From Vibrio panuliri (GTDB taxonomy: Bacteria > Pseudomonadota > Gammaproteobacteria > Enterobacterales > Vibrionaceae): a DNA stretch of 64,000 bases. Made by a program: the position numbers and the translations under genes. This document shows positions 39,753 to 46,953 of this stretch, one piece after another. The notes beneath the pieces are model-generated. The model saw only the letters and a program-made list of their open reading frames with translations. It was not told the DNA's origin and searched no databases. The stretch's first letter is position 1; each line of letters starts with the position of its first letter. The DNA lies in the NCBI RefSeq assembly GCF_009938205.1, contig NZ_AP019654.1, positions 930,001 through 994,000 of the forward strand. The letters run 5' to 3'.

Positions 39753-40520
39753 ATGAAGAGCCTTAAGCCAAAGGTATGGACATCGTTATTATCAGTAATG
39801 TTGCTTGCAGGGTGTTCAAGTGCACCTGACAGTGAGTCTGAAACCAGCATTAATAATGTCAACGATCCCTTTGAAAACTTTAACCGCGTAATGTGGGACA
39901 TCAACTACGACTATCTTGACCCTTATGTTGTTCGTCCTGTCTCTCTTGCTTACGTGGGTTATACTCCTCGCCCTGTCCGAGTTGGTATCGCCAACTTTCT
40001 TAGCAACCTTGATGAGCCATCAAGCATGGTTAACAATCTAATTATGGGTAATGGTGGTAAAGCATTTGATCACTTTAACCGATTTTGGATTAACACCACT
40101 TTTGGTCTATTAGGTTTTATTGATATCGCTTCAGATGCAGGGATTACTGATCATAATGAAAAGGCGCTGGGTGATGCACTCGGCCACTATGGTGTCGGTA
40201 ACGGTCCGTATGTGATGGTGCCAGGTTATGGTCCTTGGACGGTACGTGAAAGTGCCGATTTTGTCGATGGTATGTATGTACCGCTGTCACTGCTAAACTT
40301 CTGGGCCGGCCTTGGTAAGTGGGCATTAGAAGGAATGGAAACTCGCGCTTCTCTGGTTACTCAAGAAGCAATGTTAGACAACTCGCCAGATCCATACGCA
40401 CTGACGCGTGAGGTTTATATTCAGCATCAAGATTTCAAAGCTGAGATTGAATCGAAGCAAGAAGAAATCGACCACGATGAAGAAGCGTATCTTGATGACT
40501 ATCTCGATGAGTTAAATTAA
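39753..40520 (+). CDS. mlaA: Outer-membrane lipoprotein MlaA (VacJ)
   Basis: Outer-membrane component of the Mla pathway, which removes misplaced phospholipids from the outer leaflet. The signal peptide ends with lipobox LAGC (lipidated Cys21). Family motifs are DPFENFNRVMWDINY near the mature N-terminus, then RFWINTTFGLLGFIDIAS and GPYVMVPGYGPWTVRESADF. It has 255 residues with an acidic C-terminal tail. It sits between the ccm operon and the fadL genes, with its own terminator. Confidence 0.96.
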   Translation: MKSLKPKVWTSLLSVMLLAGCSSAPDSESETSINNVNDPFENFNRVMWDINYDYLDPYVVRPVSLAYVGYTPRPVRVGIANFLSNLDEPSSMVNNLIMGNGGKAFDHFNRFWINTTFGLLGFIDIASDAGITDHNEKALGDALGHYGVGNGPYVMVPGYGPWTVRESADFVDGMYVPLSLLNFWAGLGKWALEGMETRASLVTQEAMLDNSPDPYALTREVYIQHQDFKAEIESKQEEIDHDEEAYLDDYLDELN

Positions 40521-40546
40521 ATAACTGCAACAGAGAGCAAATGTAA

Positions 40547-40575
40547 AAAAGGCTTGGATTGACCAAGCCTTTTGT
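40547..40575. terminator. Bidirectional terminator between mlaA and fadL
   Basis: AAAAGGCTTGG pairs with CCAAGCCTTTT around ATTGA. A/T runs on both sides let it end mlaA and the convergent fadL gene. Confidence 0.92.
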
Positions 40576-40622
40576 TTATCCATTAGACCAATGTCTAGTC
40601 GATAGTGATATTCGTGACAAAG

Positions 40623-41915
40623 TTAGAACTTGTAGTTCGCTTGTACACCGATCAACCAGATACTGCCAGAGACTTCGCCTTCGAATGAGCCACCAAAGAA
40701 ATCAGCGCCCAGTGGTTTACTATCGCTTTCGTGCATCTTAGCGTCTTTCGCCATAATGTAAGTAAAGCCAGCATCTAGAGACAGTTGTTCTGACCATTGG
40801 TAGCCCGCACCAATGCTTAGCCATAGACGGTCGGTTTCAGGTATGGTTGCGGTGCGGAACTCTTCATCTACTGCAGATGTGTCGTAGGCGATACCAGTGC
40901 GAAGTTGTAACTTGTTGTTGTATTGATAAGTTGAGCCAACTGCGAAGCGGTAGTTATCCTTCCAGTTTTCTTCTTTAATAGAAACACTTGCTTCATTAGG
41001 AAAATCCGCAACTAGCTCTTTAAAGCTGCTCCAATTGGTCCAGTTAATGCTGGTGTGAACTGCCACTTTATCCGTTAACTGGTGATAGGTTGCTAGCTCA
41101 GCAGTTGCTGGTAATGCTAAGTTCATCGAACCATCTTTTCGGGCTTCTGCGTCATTGCGGTTGAAGCCGCGACCTTTTGCGTAGCCTTCAAGAGTTAGGT
41201 CAACCTCTGATTTATAACTAAAACCTACGCGGTTAGCTTCGTTAATTTGCCAAACAGTACCAACTTGCCAACCCCAAGCTGTATCATCACCTTCCATATA
41301 TTTAAGGGCATCACCTTTGTACATCAGAGAGTTTGATGATGCTACTGCTCCAAAACTGCCTTCAGCCTGAACATAGCGCAAACCTCCACCCACACTTACA
41401 GCATCTGTGATTTGATAAGCGGCATTTAAGTTCGCTTCCATAGAAATAATGCTCGCTTCATTACCATGGTTTGCACCTGCGAACTCTTTCCCTAGGTCTG
41501 TTTCCATACCGTAGTTGGTGCCTAATGCGAAACCAATAGCAAACTTTTCATTGTACTTGTGTGATACGTAGAAGTTAGGAATTACTGCATCATGGGCAAA
41601 GTCTTCTGAGTTTGCATCATAGGTGCGAGAGTAATTAGGTAAAGGGTTGTAAGTTGATTTGCCGCTAATATCGATATTTGGGTCTACATAAATAGCGCCT
41701 ACAGAAACTTGAGTCCCTTCTAAGTAGGTAAGTAGCGCAGGGTTGCGCCATTGTGAGCTTGCGTTATCCGCTATCGCTGCTTCGCCTGCATACGCACGGC
41801 CAAGACCCGTTGCTGAGTATTCTGCTAACTGGAAACCAGCTGCGTTAACGGTTGTTGAAGCTGACATTAAACCACATGCCACTGCAAGTGATAGGAGAGA
41901 CTTGTTTGTTTTCAT
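40623..41915 (-). CDS. fadL: FadL-family outer-membrane long-chain fatty acid transporter (first copy)
   Basis: A 430-residue 14-stranded outer-membrane barrel. ATG 41915 gives a signal peptide cleaved near TTVNA, then the N-terminal hatch AGFQLAEYSATGLGRAYAGEAAIADNASSQWRNPA, where the NPA motif is diagnostic. The frame stays open 26 codons further upstream but without signal-peptide character. It ends in a typical barrel C-terminus with Phe last. It is one of two adjacent FadL paralogues, in the same direction but with a separate terminator for the upstream copy. Confidence 0.95.
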   Translation of the reverse strand: MKTNKSLLSLAVACGLMSASTTVNAAGFQLAEYSATGLGRAYAGEAAIADNASSQWRNPALLTYLEGTQVSVGAIYVDPNIDISGKSTYNPLPNYSRTYDANSEDFAHDAVIPNFYVSHKYNEKFAIGFALGTNYGMETDLGKEFAGANHGNEASIISMEANLNAAYQITDAVSVGGGLRYVQAEGSFGAVASSNSLMYKGDALKYMEGDDTAWGWQVGTVWQINEANRVGFSYKSEVDLTLEGYAKGRGFNRNDAEARKDGSMNLALPATAELATYHQLTDKVAVHTSINWTNWSSFKELVADFPNEASVSIKEENWKDNYRFAVGSTYQYNNKLQLRTGIAYDTSAVDEEFRTATIPETDRLWLSIGAGYQWSEQLSLDAGFTYIMAKDAKMHESDSKPLGADFFGGSFEGEVSGSIWLIGVQANYKF

Positions 41916-42057
41916 TGTAATGTTCGCTGAATATGTTTTTCGGAAGAACGTGAATGTTAAATTTAGAGCAAATGCTTTAAAAATAAAAAACACACCAAAT
42001 GGCGTATTTAAGATTAAATTCTTATTTTGGTTGAATTATCAGAACAAAAAACTAGAA

Positions 42058-42074
42058 AAGTGGTAAGACCACTT
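42058..42074. promoter_or_regulatory. FadR-like operator upstream of fadL
   Basis: AAGTGGTAAGACCACTT has perfect 7-bp inverted arms around AAG and carries the TGGTNNGACCA core of the FadR site. It lies 143 bp upstream of the first fadL ATG, within a 328-bp spacer that also contains the terminator of the second fadL. Because it forms a hairpin followed by CCTTTTT, a terminator role on the plus strand is an alternative, but no plus-strand gene precedes it. Confidence 0.6.
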
Positions 42075-42194
42075 CCTTTTTCAGCTAACGCGTGTTTCGC
42101 TTAATTGGCCTAAAATTTTACAACTGTTCACTCAAAGAGGTGTTTTAAGTGTTCGCTGAAACTTATTAGAGGTAGGATGGGCTATGAAAAGGCA

Positions 42195-42222
42195 ATAAAA
42201 AAGGGCTGGAAAACCAGCCCTT
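42195..42222 (-). terminator. Terminator of the second fadL gene
   Basis: AAGGGCTGG / CCAGCCCTT with a 4-nt loop; on the minus strand it is followed by TTTTTATTG. It lies 22 bp after the stop codon. Confidence 0.9.
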
Positions 42223-42243
42223 CGCAACAGTTTAAACCTTAGC

Positions 42244-43539
42244 TTAGAAGCTACGGCTATATTGCAGGCCGAACAAGATTGCATCGGCATGGGTTGTTGC
42301 AGACAGAGTTGAGAGATTCTCAGGCCCTGCTAGAGGGTTTGTTGGGTCGTAATTAGGGTTTGCTGTTGCTTCATTTACAGAAACGTCATCTCCCATTAGA
42401 TATGTAAAGCCAAAGTCAATATTAGATGCACTATCAATATGGTAAGTAAAGCCTGCTGAGAACCATTGGCGGTCAGAGTCTGGAACAGATACTGATGTTA
42501 AGCTATCTTGAGCACTGGTGTCATACATATAACCTGCACGTAGTGTCCAATCGTTATTTAGGTAATATGTACCACCGATAGCATAGTGCCAACCATCCTG
42601 CCATTCATAAGGTTTATTATAGTTTGAGCCTAGAGGAGACCCGCTAAGGTTATCAAACTCGATCTGATCAAAAGAACCCCAACCTATATACTGAATCGAA
42701 TAGTGTACGGCAAACTTAGTGTCTTCAATTCTATGATAACCGGAGAACTCTAGTAAGTCAGGAAGCGGTAGAACAATTTTCTGTCCTTTATCATCTTCTG
42801 CTTCAAACTCTGGGCTGTAGTGATAAGCTAGTCCAAATCGGTTATTTTCATCGAGTTCAAAAACGGTGCCGATATTAAACCCTAAAGCAAAGCCATCAGC
42901 TTCATCAACGTTAATTAGGTCCATTCCACCGATTTGTGCGACATCGTTACTTGCCACTCGCTTCATAGTACCTTGACCATAGACAAGGTCTAAGCCTGCG
43001 CCAAAGCTCCATTGTTCATTTAGGCGGTATGAGCCCGCTAGGCCAAAGTTAAAGCTTTTAACATCAGTTAAACCACCATATTCTGAAGCAGAATAACTAT
43101 CCGAAAACTCGGTTTTAGTACCGAAGTTTGTATAGGCGTTTATACCCCAAGCGAATTTATCATTTACTGGGACAATAAGATGAATATTAGGGGCGATGGA
43201 AGTGTCACCTGCGTCATCTACGTTTGCATCTTTAGGAGGAGAGATCCCTGGTAGCACTTGACAGGTTGTACCACAATACTTTGCATCCTTTACTTCAATC
43301 ATTGAAGTAATACTTTCAAAACCAAGAGAAAGCTCAGTTTTGTCAAATAGAGCCATAGCAGCAGGGTTACGAGCCATTACTGAAGCGTTATCAGCAATAA
43401 CTGCATCACCGGCGAATGCACGACCGATACCTGTTGCAGATTGTGCGTTAAGCTGGAAGCCAGCGGCGAGAGCTTGTTGTGATGCAAGTGAAACTGTCAC
43501 TGCGACCAGTGTTTTTTTAAACAGACGCGTTTTATTCAT
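42244..43539 (-). CDS. FadL-family outer-membrane transporter (second copy)
   Basis: A 431-residue FadL/TodX-type barrel paralogous to the neighbouring fadL. It has a signal peptide ending QALA, hatch domain AGFQLNAQSATGIGRAFAGDAVIADNASVMARNPAAM and a C-terminal Phe. An extracellular loop near residues 85-110 carries two Cys (KYCGTTCQV) not present in the first copy. Tandem fadL copies are common in Vibrio and may split substrates by chain length or branching; the sequence does not show which. Confidence 0.93.
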   Translation of the reverse strand: MNKTRLFKKTLVAVTVSLASQQALAAGFQLNAQSATGIGRAFAGDAVIADNASVMARNPAAMALFDKTELSLGFESITSMIEVKDAKYCGTTCQVLPGISPPKDANVDDAGDTSIAPNIHLIVPVNDKFAWGINAYTNFGTKTEFSDSYSASEYGGLTDVKSFNFGLAGSYRLNEQWSFGAGLDLVYGQGTMKRVASNDVAQIGGMDLINVDEADGFALGFNIGTVFELDENNRFGLAYHYSPEFEAEDDKGQKIVLPLPDLLEFSGYHRIEDTKFAVHYSIQYIGWGSFDQIEFDNLSGSPLGSNYNKPYEWQDGWHYAIGGTYYLNNDWTLRAGYMYDTSAQDSLTSVSVPDSDRQWFSAGFTYHIDSASNIDFGFTYLMGDDVSVNEATANPNYDPTNPLAGPENLSTLSATTHADAILFGLQYSRSF

Positions 43540-43631
43540 TGTGCTTTTTTCCTTTTTAGTCGCCTCTTATGGGCGCTGTTTTTTGAGCATTTGCTCAGTT
43601 GGGGCTGATCCTAAGCTGAAGTATAGAATAT

Positions 43632-43648
43632 AGAAATCCGACCATTGT
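43632..43648. promoter_or_regulatory. Possible FadR-like site upstream of the second fadL
   Basis: On the minus strand this reads ACAATGGTCGGATTTCT, which keeps the TGGTCNGA half of the FadR consensus but not the second half. It lies about 93 bp upstream of the second fadL start. Confidence 0.35.
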
Positions 43649-43742
43649 CTAATTTGATGATAAAATTGCGTAAATGATGCTTATCAGGCGGTAAAATGCG
43701 GGAAAAGGCGTCTTTTTAGAGTGTTAACTCTAATTTTGTGCT

Positions 43743-43774
43743 AAAAAAAGAGCCCTGATGGGATATCAGAGCTC
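43743..43774 (-). terminator. Terminator of the ECF sigma/DUF3379 operon
   Basis: On the minus strand GAGCTCTGAT pairs with ATCAGGGCTC (one wobble pair) and is followed by TTTTTTTAG, 7 bp after the DUF3379 stop. Confidence 0.9.
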
Positions 43775-43780
43775 AATCAG

Positions 43781-44512
43781 TTAGATAGAAACTGGTTGGA
43801 TAAGTTTTTTTATAGAATTGGCGATGTTCGCGACATTTTCACCCTTTTCGCCCACTATGACGATGCTTGCGTTACCGACGGGTTCAACTACGCCATCCAT
43901 GCCCTGTTTTTGAAAATCTTCAACATGGCTTGAGGCGATATTAGTCATAAACAAGGTGACTTTGCCCTTTTCACCTTCAAACACCATATGCAAAGCATTA
44001 GCATCACCAAAACCACAATGGTTGAGATAGTAGACGTGATAAGGAAATTGCTCACTGAGTTGATGGGTAAATGGGGCCATCTTGGCATTAATTTGCGACG
44101 TATTCACTTGCTCATCTAAGTTCGCGATAAACGGTTTTTCAGCCATCACATGTTCAATTGCCGTATCAGCTAGGCTTGCTTGTGCGGGTGTGACTACCAC
44201 ATTGCCCCAATTGATTTGACCGACCAACAATCCAACGACGAAAGCAACCGATGCCGCCATTGCCATACTGCGTTTAACAAAGTTCGCTTTCACCACGTTA
44301 TTCTGGTTGCGTGAGCTTTGGTTAAACAAAATTCGGTCAGCAAGATCTTCTGGCACATCAACATTCATCGCTTTTGCGATACGGCTGTCGAGATCCAATA
44401 TATCTTCAGCGAACTTGCTGTTGCTTTCATTGGTACGCATCGCATCGAGAATGTCGCTGTCCCGCTCTTTTGGGTCAGACATAATACGACGACGGAATTC
44501 TAATTCATCCAT
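43781..44512 (-). CDS. DUF3379 protein, probable membrane anti-sigma factor
   Basis: A 243-residue single-span protein. The cytoplasmic part (1-82, MDELEFRRRIMSDPKERDSD) resembles the small N-terminal domain of anti-sigma factors. One membrane segment follows (about 84-102, MAMAASVAFVVGLLVGQ), then a periplasmic domain of about 140 residues with a single Cys. It overlaps the ECF sigma gene by 8 bp, the typical sigma/anti-sigma arrangement. The anti-sigma role is inferred from topology and pairing; there is no zinc HxxxCxxC motif. Confidence 0.78.
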   Translation of the reverse strand: MDELEFRRRIMSDPKERDSDILDAMRTNESNSKFAEDILDLDSRIAKAMNVDVPEDLADRILFNQSSRNQNNVVKANFVKRSMAMAASVAFVVGLLVGQINWGNVVVTPAQASLADTAIEHVMAEKPFIANLDEQVNTSQINAKMAPFTHQLSEQFPYHVYYLNHCGFGDANALHMVFEGEKGKVTLFMTNIASSHVEDFQKQGMDGVVEPVGNASIVIVGEKGENVANIANSIKKLIQPVSI

Positions 44513-45068
44513 TGTGCGCTCCTCTGTGTTTCTCTTCAGATTCCAACATCTCTTTGAGTTGGTTTCGAGCTCTAAACAACCGTGTCATCACGGTATTTTT
44601 GTTTAACTCTAAAATTTCACCGATTTCGTCACCGCTAAATCCGCCTACGACTTGCAAAAACAGTGGCTCACGGTATTCCACTTCGAGTTTCATGATTTGA
44701 GCGTGAATCCACTCTGATTGATGATGGGCATCATCGCTCACTTTGGCTTCATTGCTGTGATCGTCAATATCCACTAAATCGAATTGCTTGCGTTCAAATC
44801 GACGCGCATTTTCTCGACGTAATATGGTGATCAGCCAGCTTTTTGCCGCTTTGTCATCCTGTAAGCTATCTAGTGATTTCCATGCCCGTAAGCAGGTTTC
44901 TTGAACCAAATCTTCGGCAATGGTGGGATCTTTACACAGCCAATAGGCGTAGCGATAGAGATCTCGATGATACGCGCGCACTAGTGCTTCATATTTTCTT
45001 TGTCTGTCCATATCTAAATCGACCGGACGACTGGACTTTTTCTTTCCAAAAAAATCTAAGATGGCCAC
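44505..45068 (-). CDS. ECF-type RNA polymerase sigma factor
   Basis: A 187-residue extracytoplasmic-function sigma-70 protein. Region 2 is RDLYRYAYWLCKDPTIAEDLVQETCLRAWKSL and region 4 is EYREPLFLQVVGGFSGDEIGEILELNKNTVMTRLFRARNQL. The start is GTG 45068 with GGGAGG 6 nt upstream. It is co-translated with the DUF3379 gene. It is a different gene from rpoE (no rse genes here). The target regulon is unknown; neighbours on both sides are fatty-acid genes. Confidence 0.92.
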   Translation of the reverse strand: MAILDFFGKKKSSRPVDLDMDRQRKYEALVRAYHRDLYRYAYWLCKDPTIAEDLVQETCLRAWKSLDSLQDDKAAKSWLITILRRENARRFERKQFDLVDIDDHSNEAKVSDDAHHQSEWIHAQIMKLEVEYREPLFLQVVGGFSGDEIGEILELNKNTVMTRLFRARNQLKEMLESEEKHRGAHNG

Positions 45069-45160
45069 ACATAGCCTCCCAAACTTGTTCCTGTTTTGGT
45101 GTAAACAGCCTGAAAATGTAAGAAAACCGTCATAAATAAGGGGTTTTGTGTTTCTGAAAT

Positions 45161-45190
45161 CGATTACCTGAGTCGTTCGCTCAGAAATCG
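45161..45190. promoter_or_regulatory. Palindromic element between the ECF sigma gene and the sRNA candidate
   Basis: CGATT-A-C-CTGAG at the left and CTCAG-A-AATCG at the right form an imperfect 30-bp palindrome around TCGTTCG. It is centred about 70 bp upstream of the predicted sRNA start and about 107 bp upstream of the sigma factor GTG. It is well placed as an operator or activator site for both. Confidence 0.4.
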
Positions 45191-45234
45191 AAAGAAAAAT
45201 TGATCTATTTCAAAAAACCTCACCACTCAGCGGT

Positions 45235-45240
45235 TATAGT
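45235..45240 (+). promoter_or_regulatory. -10 element (TATAGT) of the sRNA candidate
   Basis: TATAGT is a good sigma-70 -10 hexamer. Its predicted start at about 45247 coincides with the first base of a strong 5' hairpin. The -35 position (AAAAAA) is poor, suggesting an activator or another sigma factor. Confidence 0.45.
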
Positions 45241-45246
45241 ACATCT

Positions 45247-45405
45247 TGTCATCTAGTTAGTGTTCGCACTAACAGTTGAGCAAGATGACACTTCCTTTTG
45301 AAGGCTGACTTTACTTTCTCCTAATCAGGAAACTGATTATTTTCAATTGGCGTGAGTTAATTGCTTTATACATTCCAACCACACAGATTTGTGTGGTTTT
45401 TTTTT
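45247..45405 (+). ncRNA. Candidate structured small RNA upstream of fadI
   Basis: About 159 nt with no supported protein. It carries three successive strong hairpins: (1) TGTCATCT (45247-45254) with AGATGACA (45283-45290), enclosing a perfect GTTAGTG-TTCG-CACTAAC stem with a UUCG tetraloop; (2) TAATCAG-GAAA-CTGATTA (45322-45339), a 7-bp stem with a GNRA tetraloop; (3) a rho-independent terminator. Between 1 and 2 is a pyrimidine-rich single strand containing CTTTCTCC, complementary to Shine-Dalgarno sequences. The terminator lies 240 bp before fadI, so this could also be an attenuated fadI leader. I do not recognise it as a named Vibrio sRNA. Confidence 0.68.
45377..45405 (+). terminator. Terminator of the sRNA candidate
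   Basis: AACCACACA pairs perfectly with TGTGTGGTT around GATT, followed by seven or more T. No protein gene on this strand precedes it, which is the main argument for an independent transcript here. Confidence 0.9.
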
Positions 45406-45609
45406 GCCTGCGATTTATTTACATTACTTCCCTGAGCCGCGGTGATCACGCTTTTACTCGCGGATTCCCCACTTTAATACTCGCCTTAACTATAGTTTAT
45501 TTTGTTGCTATCTCAATCTTATTATTCATCAACTTAGCGAATATTGCTTACGTTGAATCACGTTTAGTTAAACGTATGTTTGAATTAATTAACAAAGTGA
45601 TTACAATAA

Positions 45610-45626
45610 TTCTGGTCAGACCTCTT
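45610..45626. promoter_or_regulatory. FadR operator upstream of fadIJ
   Basis: TTCTGGTCAGACCTCTT closely matches the FadR consensus (CTGGTCNGACC core). It ends 20 bp before the fadI ATG, just upstream of the AAGGAG ribosome site. Acyl-CoA would release FadR and induce fadIJ. The rest of the 45406-45645 leader shows no other clear element. Confidence 0.75.
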
Positions 45627-45645
45627 ATATATTTAAGGAGAAACA

Positions 45646-46953
45646 ATGGGCAAGCAGGAAGTGACTACTCGTTCCGGGGAGCGAGTTGCCATCGTAGCAG
45701 GGCTGCGAACGCCTTTTGCGAGGCAGAGTACCGAGTTTAGTCAAGTGCCCGCGGTGGACTTGGGGAAAATGGTGGTGAGTGAACTACTCACTCGCACGGA
45801 TATTGATCCCAAACTGATTGAGCAAGTGGTGTTTGGACAGGTGGTGCAGATGCCAGAAGCGCCGAACATCGCGCGAGAAATCGTATTGGGCACAGGGATG
45901 CACATCCATACCGATGCTTATAGTGTTACGCGTGCTTGTGCTACCAGTTTTCAGGCGGCAGTGAATGTGGCAGAAAGCATTATGGCGGGTACGATTGATG
46001 TTGGTATTGCAGGCGGAGCCGATTCTTCTTCCGTGTTACCAATAGGTGTATCGAAAACCTTGGCTGCGAATTTACTGGCGTTAAGTAAAACTAAAACGAT
46101 GACGCAAAAGCTCAAGATACTCAAGAATCTCTCCTTAAAGGATCTTATGCCTGTTCCTCCCGCGGTGGCTGAATATTCAACGGGTTTATCGATGGGGCAA
46201 ACCGCTGAGCAAATGGCAAAAAGTCATGGCATTACTCGTGCAGAGCAAGATGCTTTGGCGCATCGTTCACATTCGTTGGCTTCTCAAGCATGGAGAGAAG
46301 GTAAGATTGCGGGTGAGGTGATGACGGCATTTCCTCAACCCTATAAAAAATGGTTGGCTGAAGATAACAATATTCGTCATGACTCTGCGCTAGAGAGTTA
46401 CGCCAAATTGAGACCTGCGTTTGATCGCCAATATGGAAGCGTTACTGCGGCAAACAGTACTCCGCTGACTGATGGTGCAGCAGCCGTTATGTTAATGCGA
46501 GAAGGCAAAGCGAAAGAACTTGGCCTTGAAATTCTTGGTTATATTCGCTCCTATGCTTTTTCAGCGATCGGAGTTGAACAAGATATGTTGATGGGGCCTT
46601 CTTATGCTACCCCATTGGCACTAGACCGTGCGGGTCTGACGCTTAATGACTTAACTTTAATTGATATGCATGAAGCGTTTGCAGCACAAGCCCTATCTAA
46701 TGTGAAGATGTTCGCCAGTGATAAGTTTGCCCAGCAAAAACTTGGGCGAAGCAAAGCCATTGGCGAGATTGATATGGACAAGTTTAATGTATTGGGTGGT
46801 TCGATTGCTTATGGGCACCCATTTGCCGCGACTGGTGCGCGGATGATGACGCAAACACTGCGCGAGTTGAAACGACGTGGCGGTGGTTTAGCGTTGAATA
46901 CGGCTTGTGCCGCGGGCGGTTTGGGCGCAGCAATGATTTTGGAGGTTGAGTAA
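45646..46953 (+). CDS. fadI: 3-ketoacyl-CoA thiolase FadI
   Basis: Thiolase of the FadIJ beta-oxidation complex, cleaving 3-ketoacyl-CoA to acetyl-CoA and a shortened acyl-CoA. The nucleophile is Cys98 in [11 protein letters not shown]. The C-terminal catalytic pieces are [20 protein letters not shown] (His) and [17 protein letters not shown] (Cys). Length is 435 residues (E. coli FadI 436). AAGGAG precedes the ATG. The stop overlaps the fadJ start (TAATG). Confidence 0.97.
   Translation: MGKQEVTTRSGERVAIVAGLRTPFARQSTEFSQVPAVDLGKMVVSELLTRTDIDPKLIEQVVFGQVVQMPEAPNIAREIVLGTGMHIHTDAYSVTRACATSFQAAVNVAESIMAGTIDVGIAGGADSSSVLPIGVSKTLAANLLALSKTKTMTQKLKILKNLSLKDLMPVPPAVAEYSTGLSMGQTAEQMAKSHGITRAEQDALAHRSHSLASQAWREGKIAGEVMTAFPQPYKKWLAEDNNIRHDSALESYAKLRPAFDRQYGSVTAANSTPLTDGAAAVMLMREGKAKELGLEILGYIRSYAFSAIGVEQDMLMGPSYATPLALDRAGLTLNDLTLIDMHEAFAAQALSNVKMFASDKFAQQKLGRSKAIGEIDMDKFNVLGGSIAYGHPFAATGARMMTQTLRELKRRGGGLALNTACAAGGLGAAMILEVE

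Noticed and set aside
45393..45740. Open frame of 115 codons with a hydrophobic middle, ending inside fadI
   Set aside because: It begins in the U tract of a terminator, runs through the FadR site and overlaps the fadI start out of frame. Hydrophobicity here follows from T-rich DNA.
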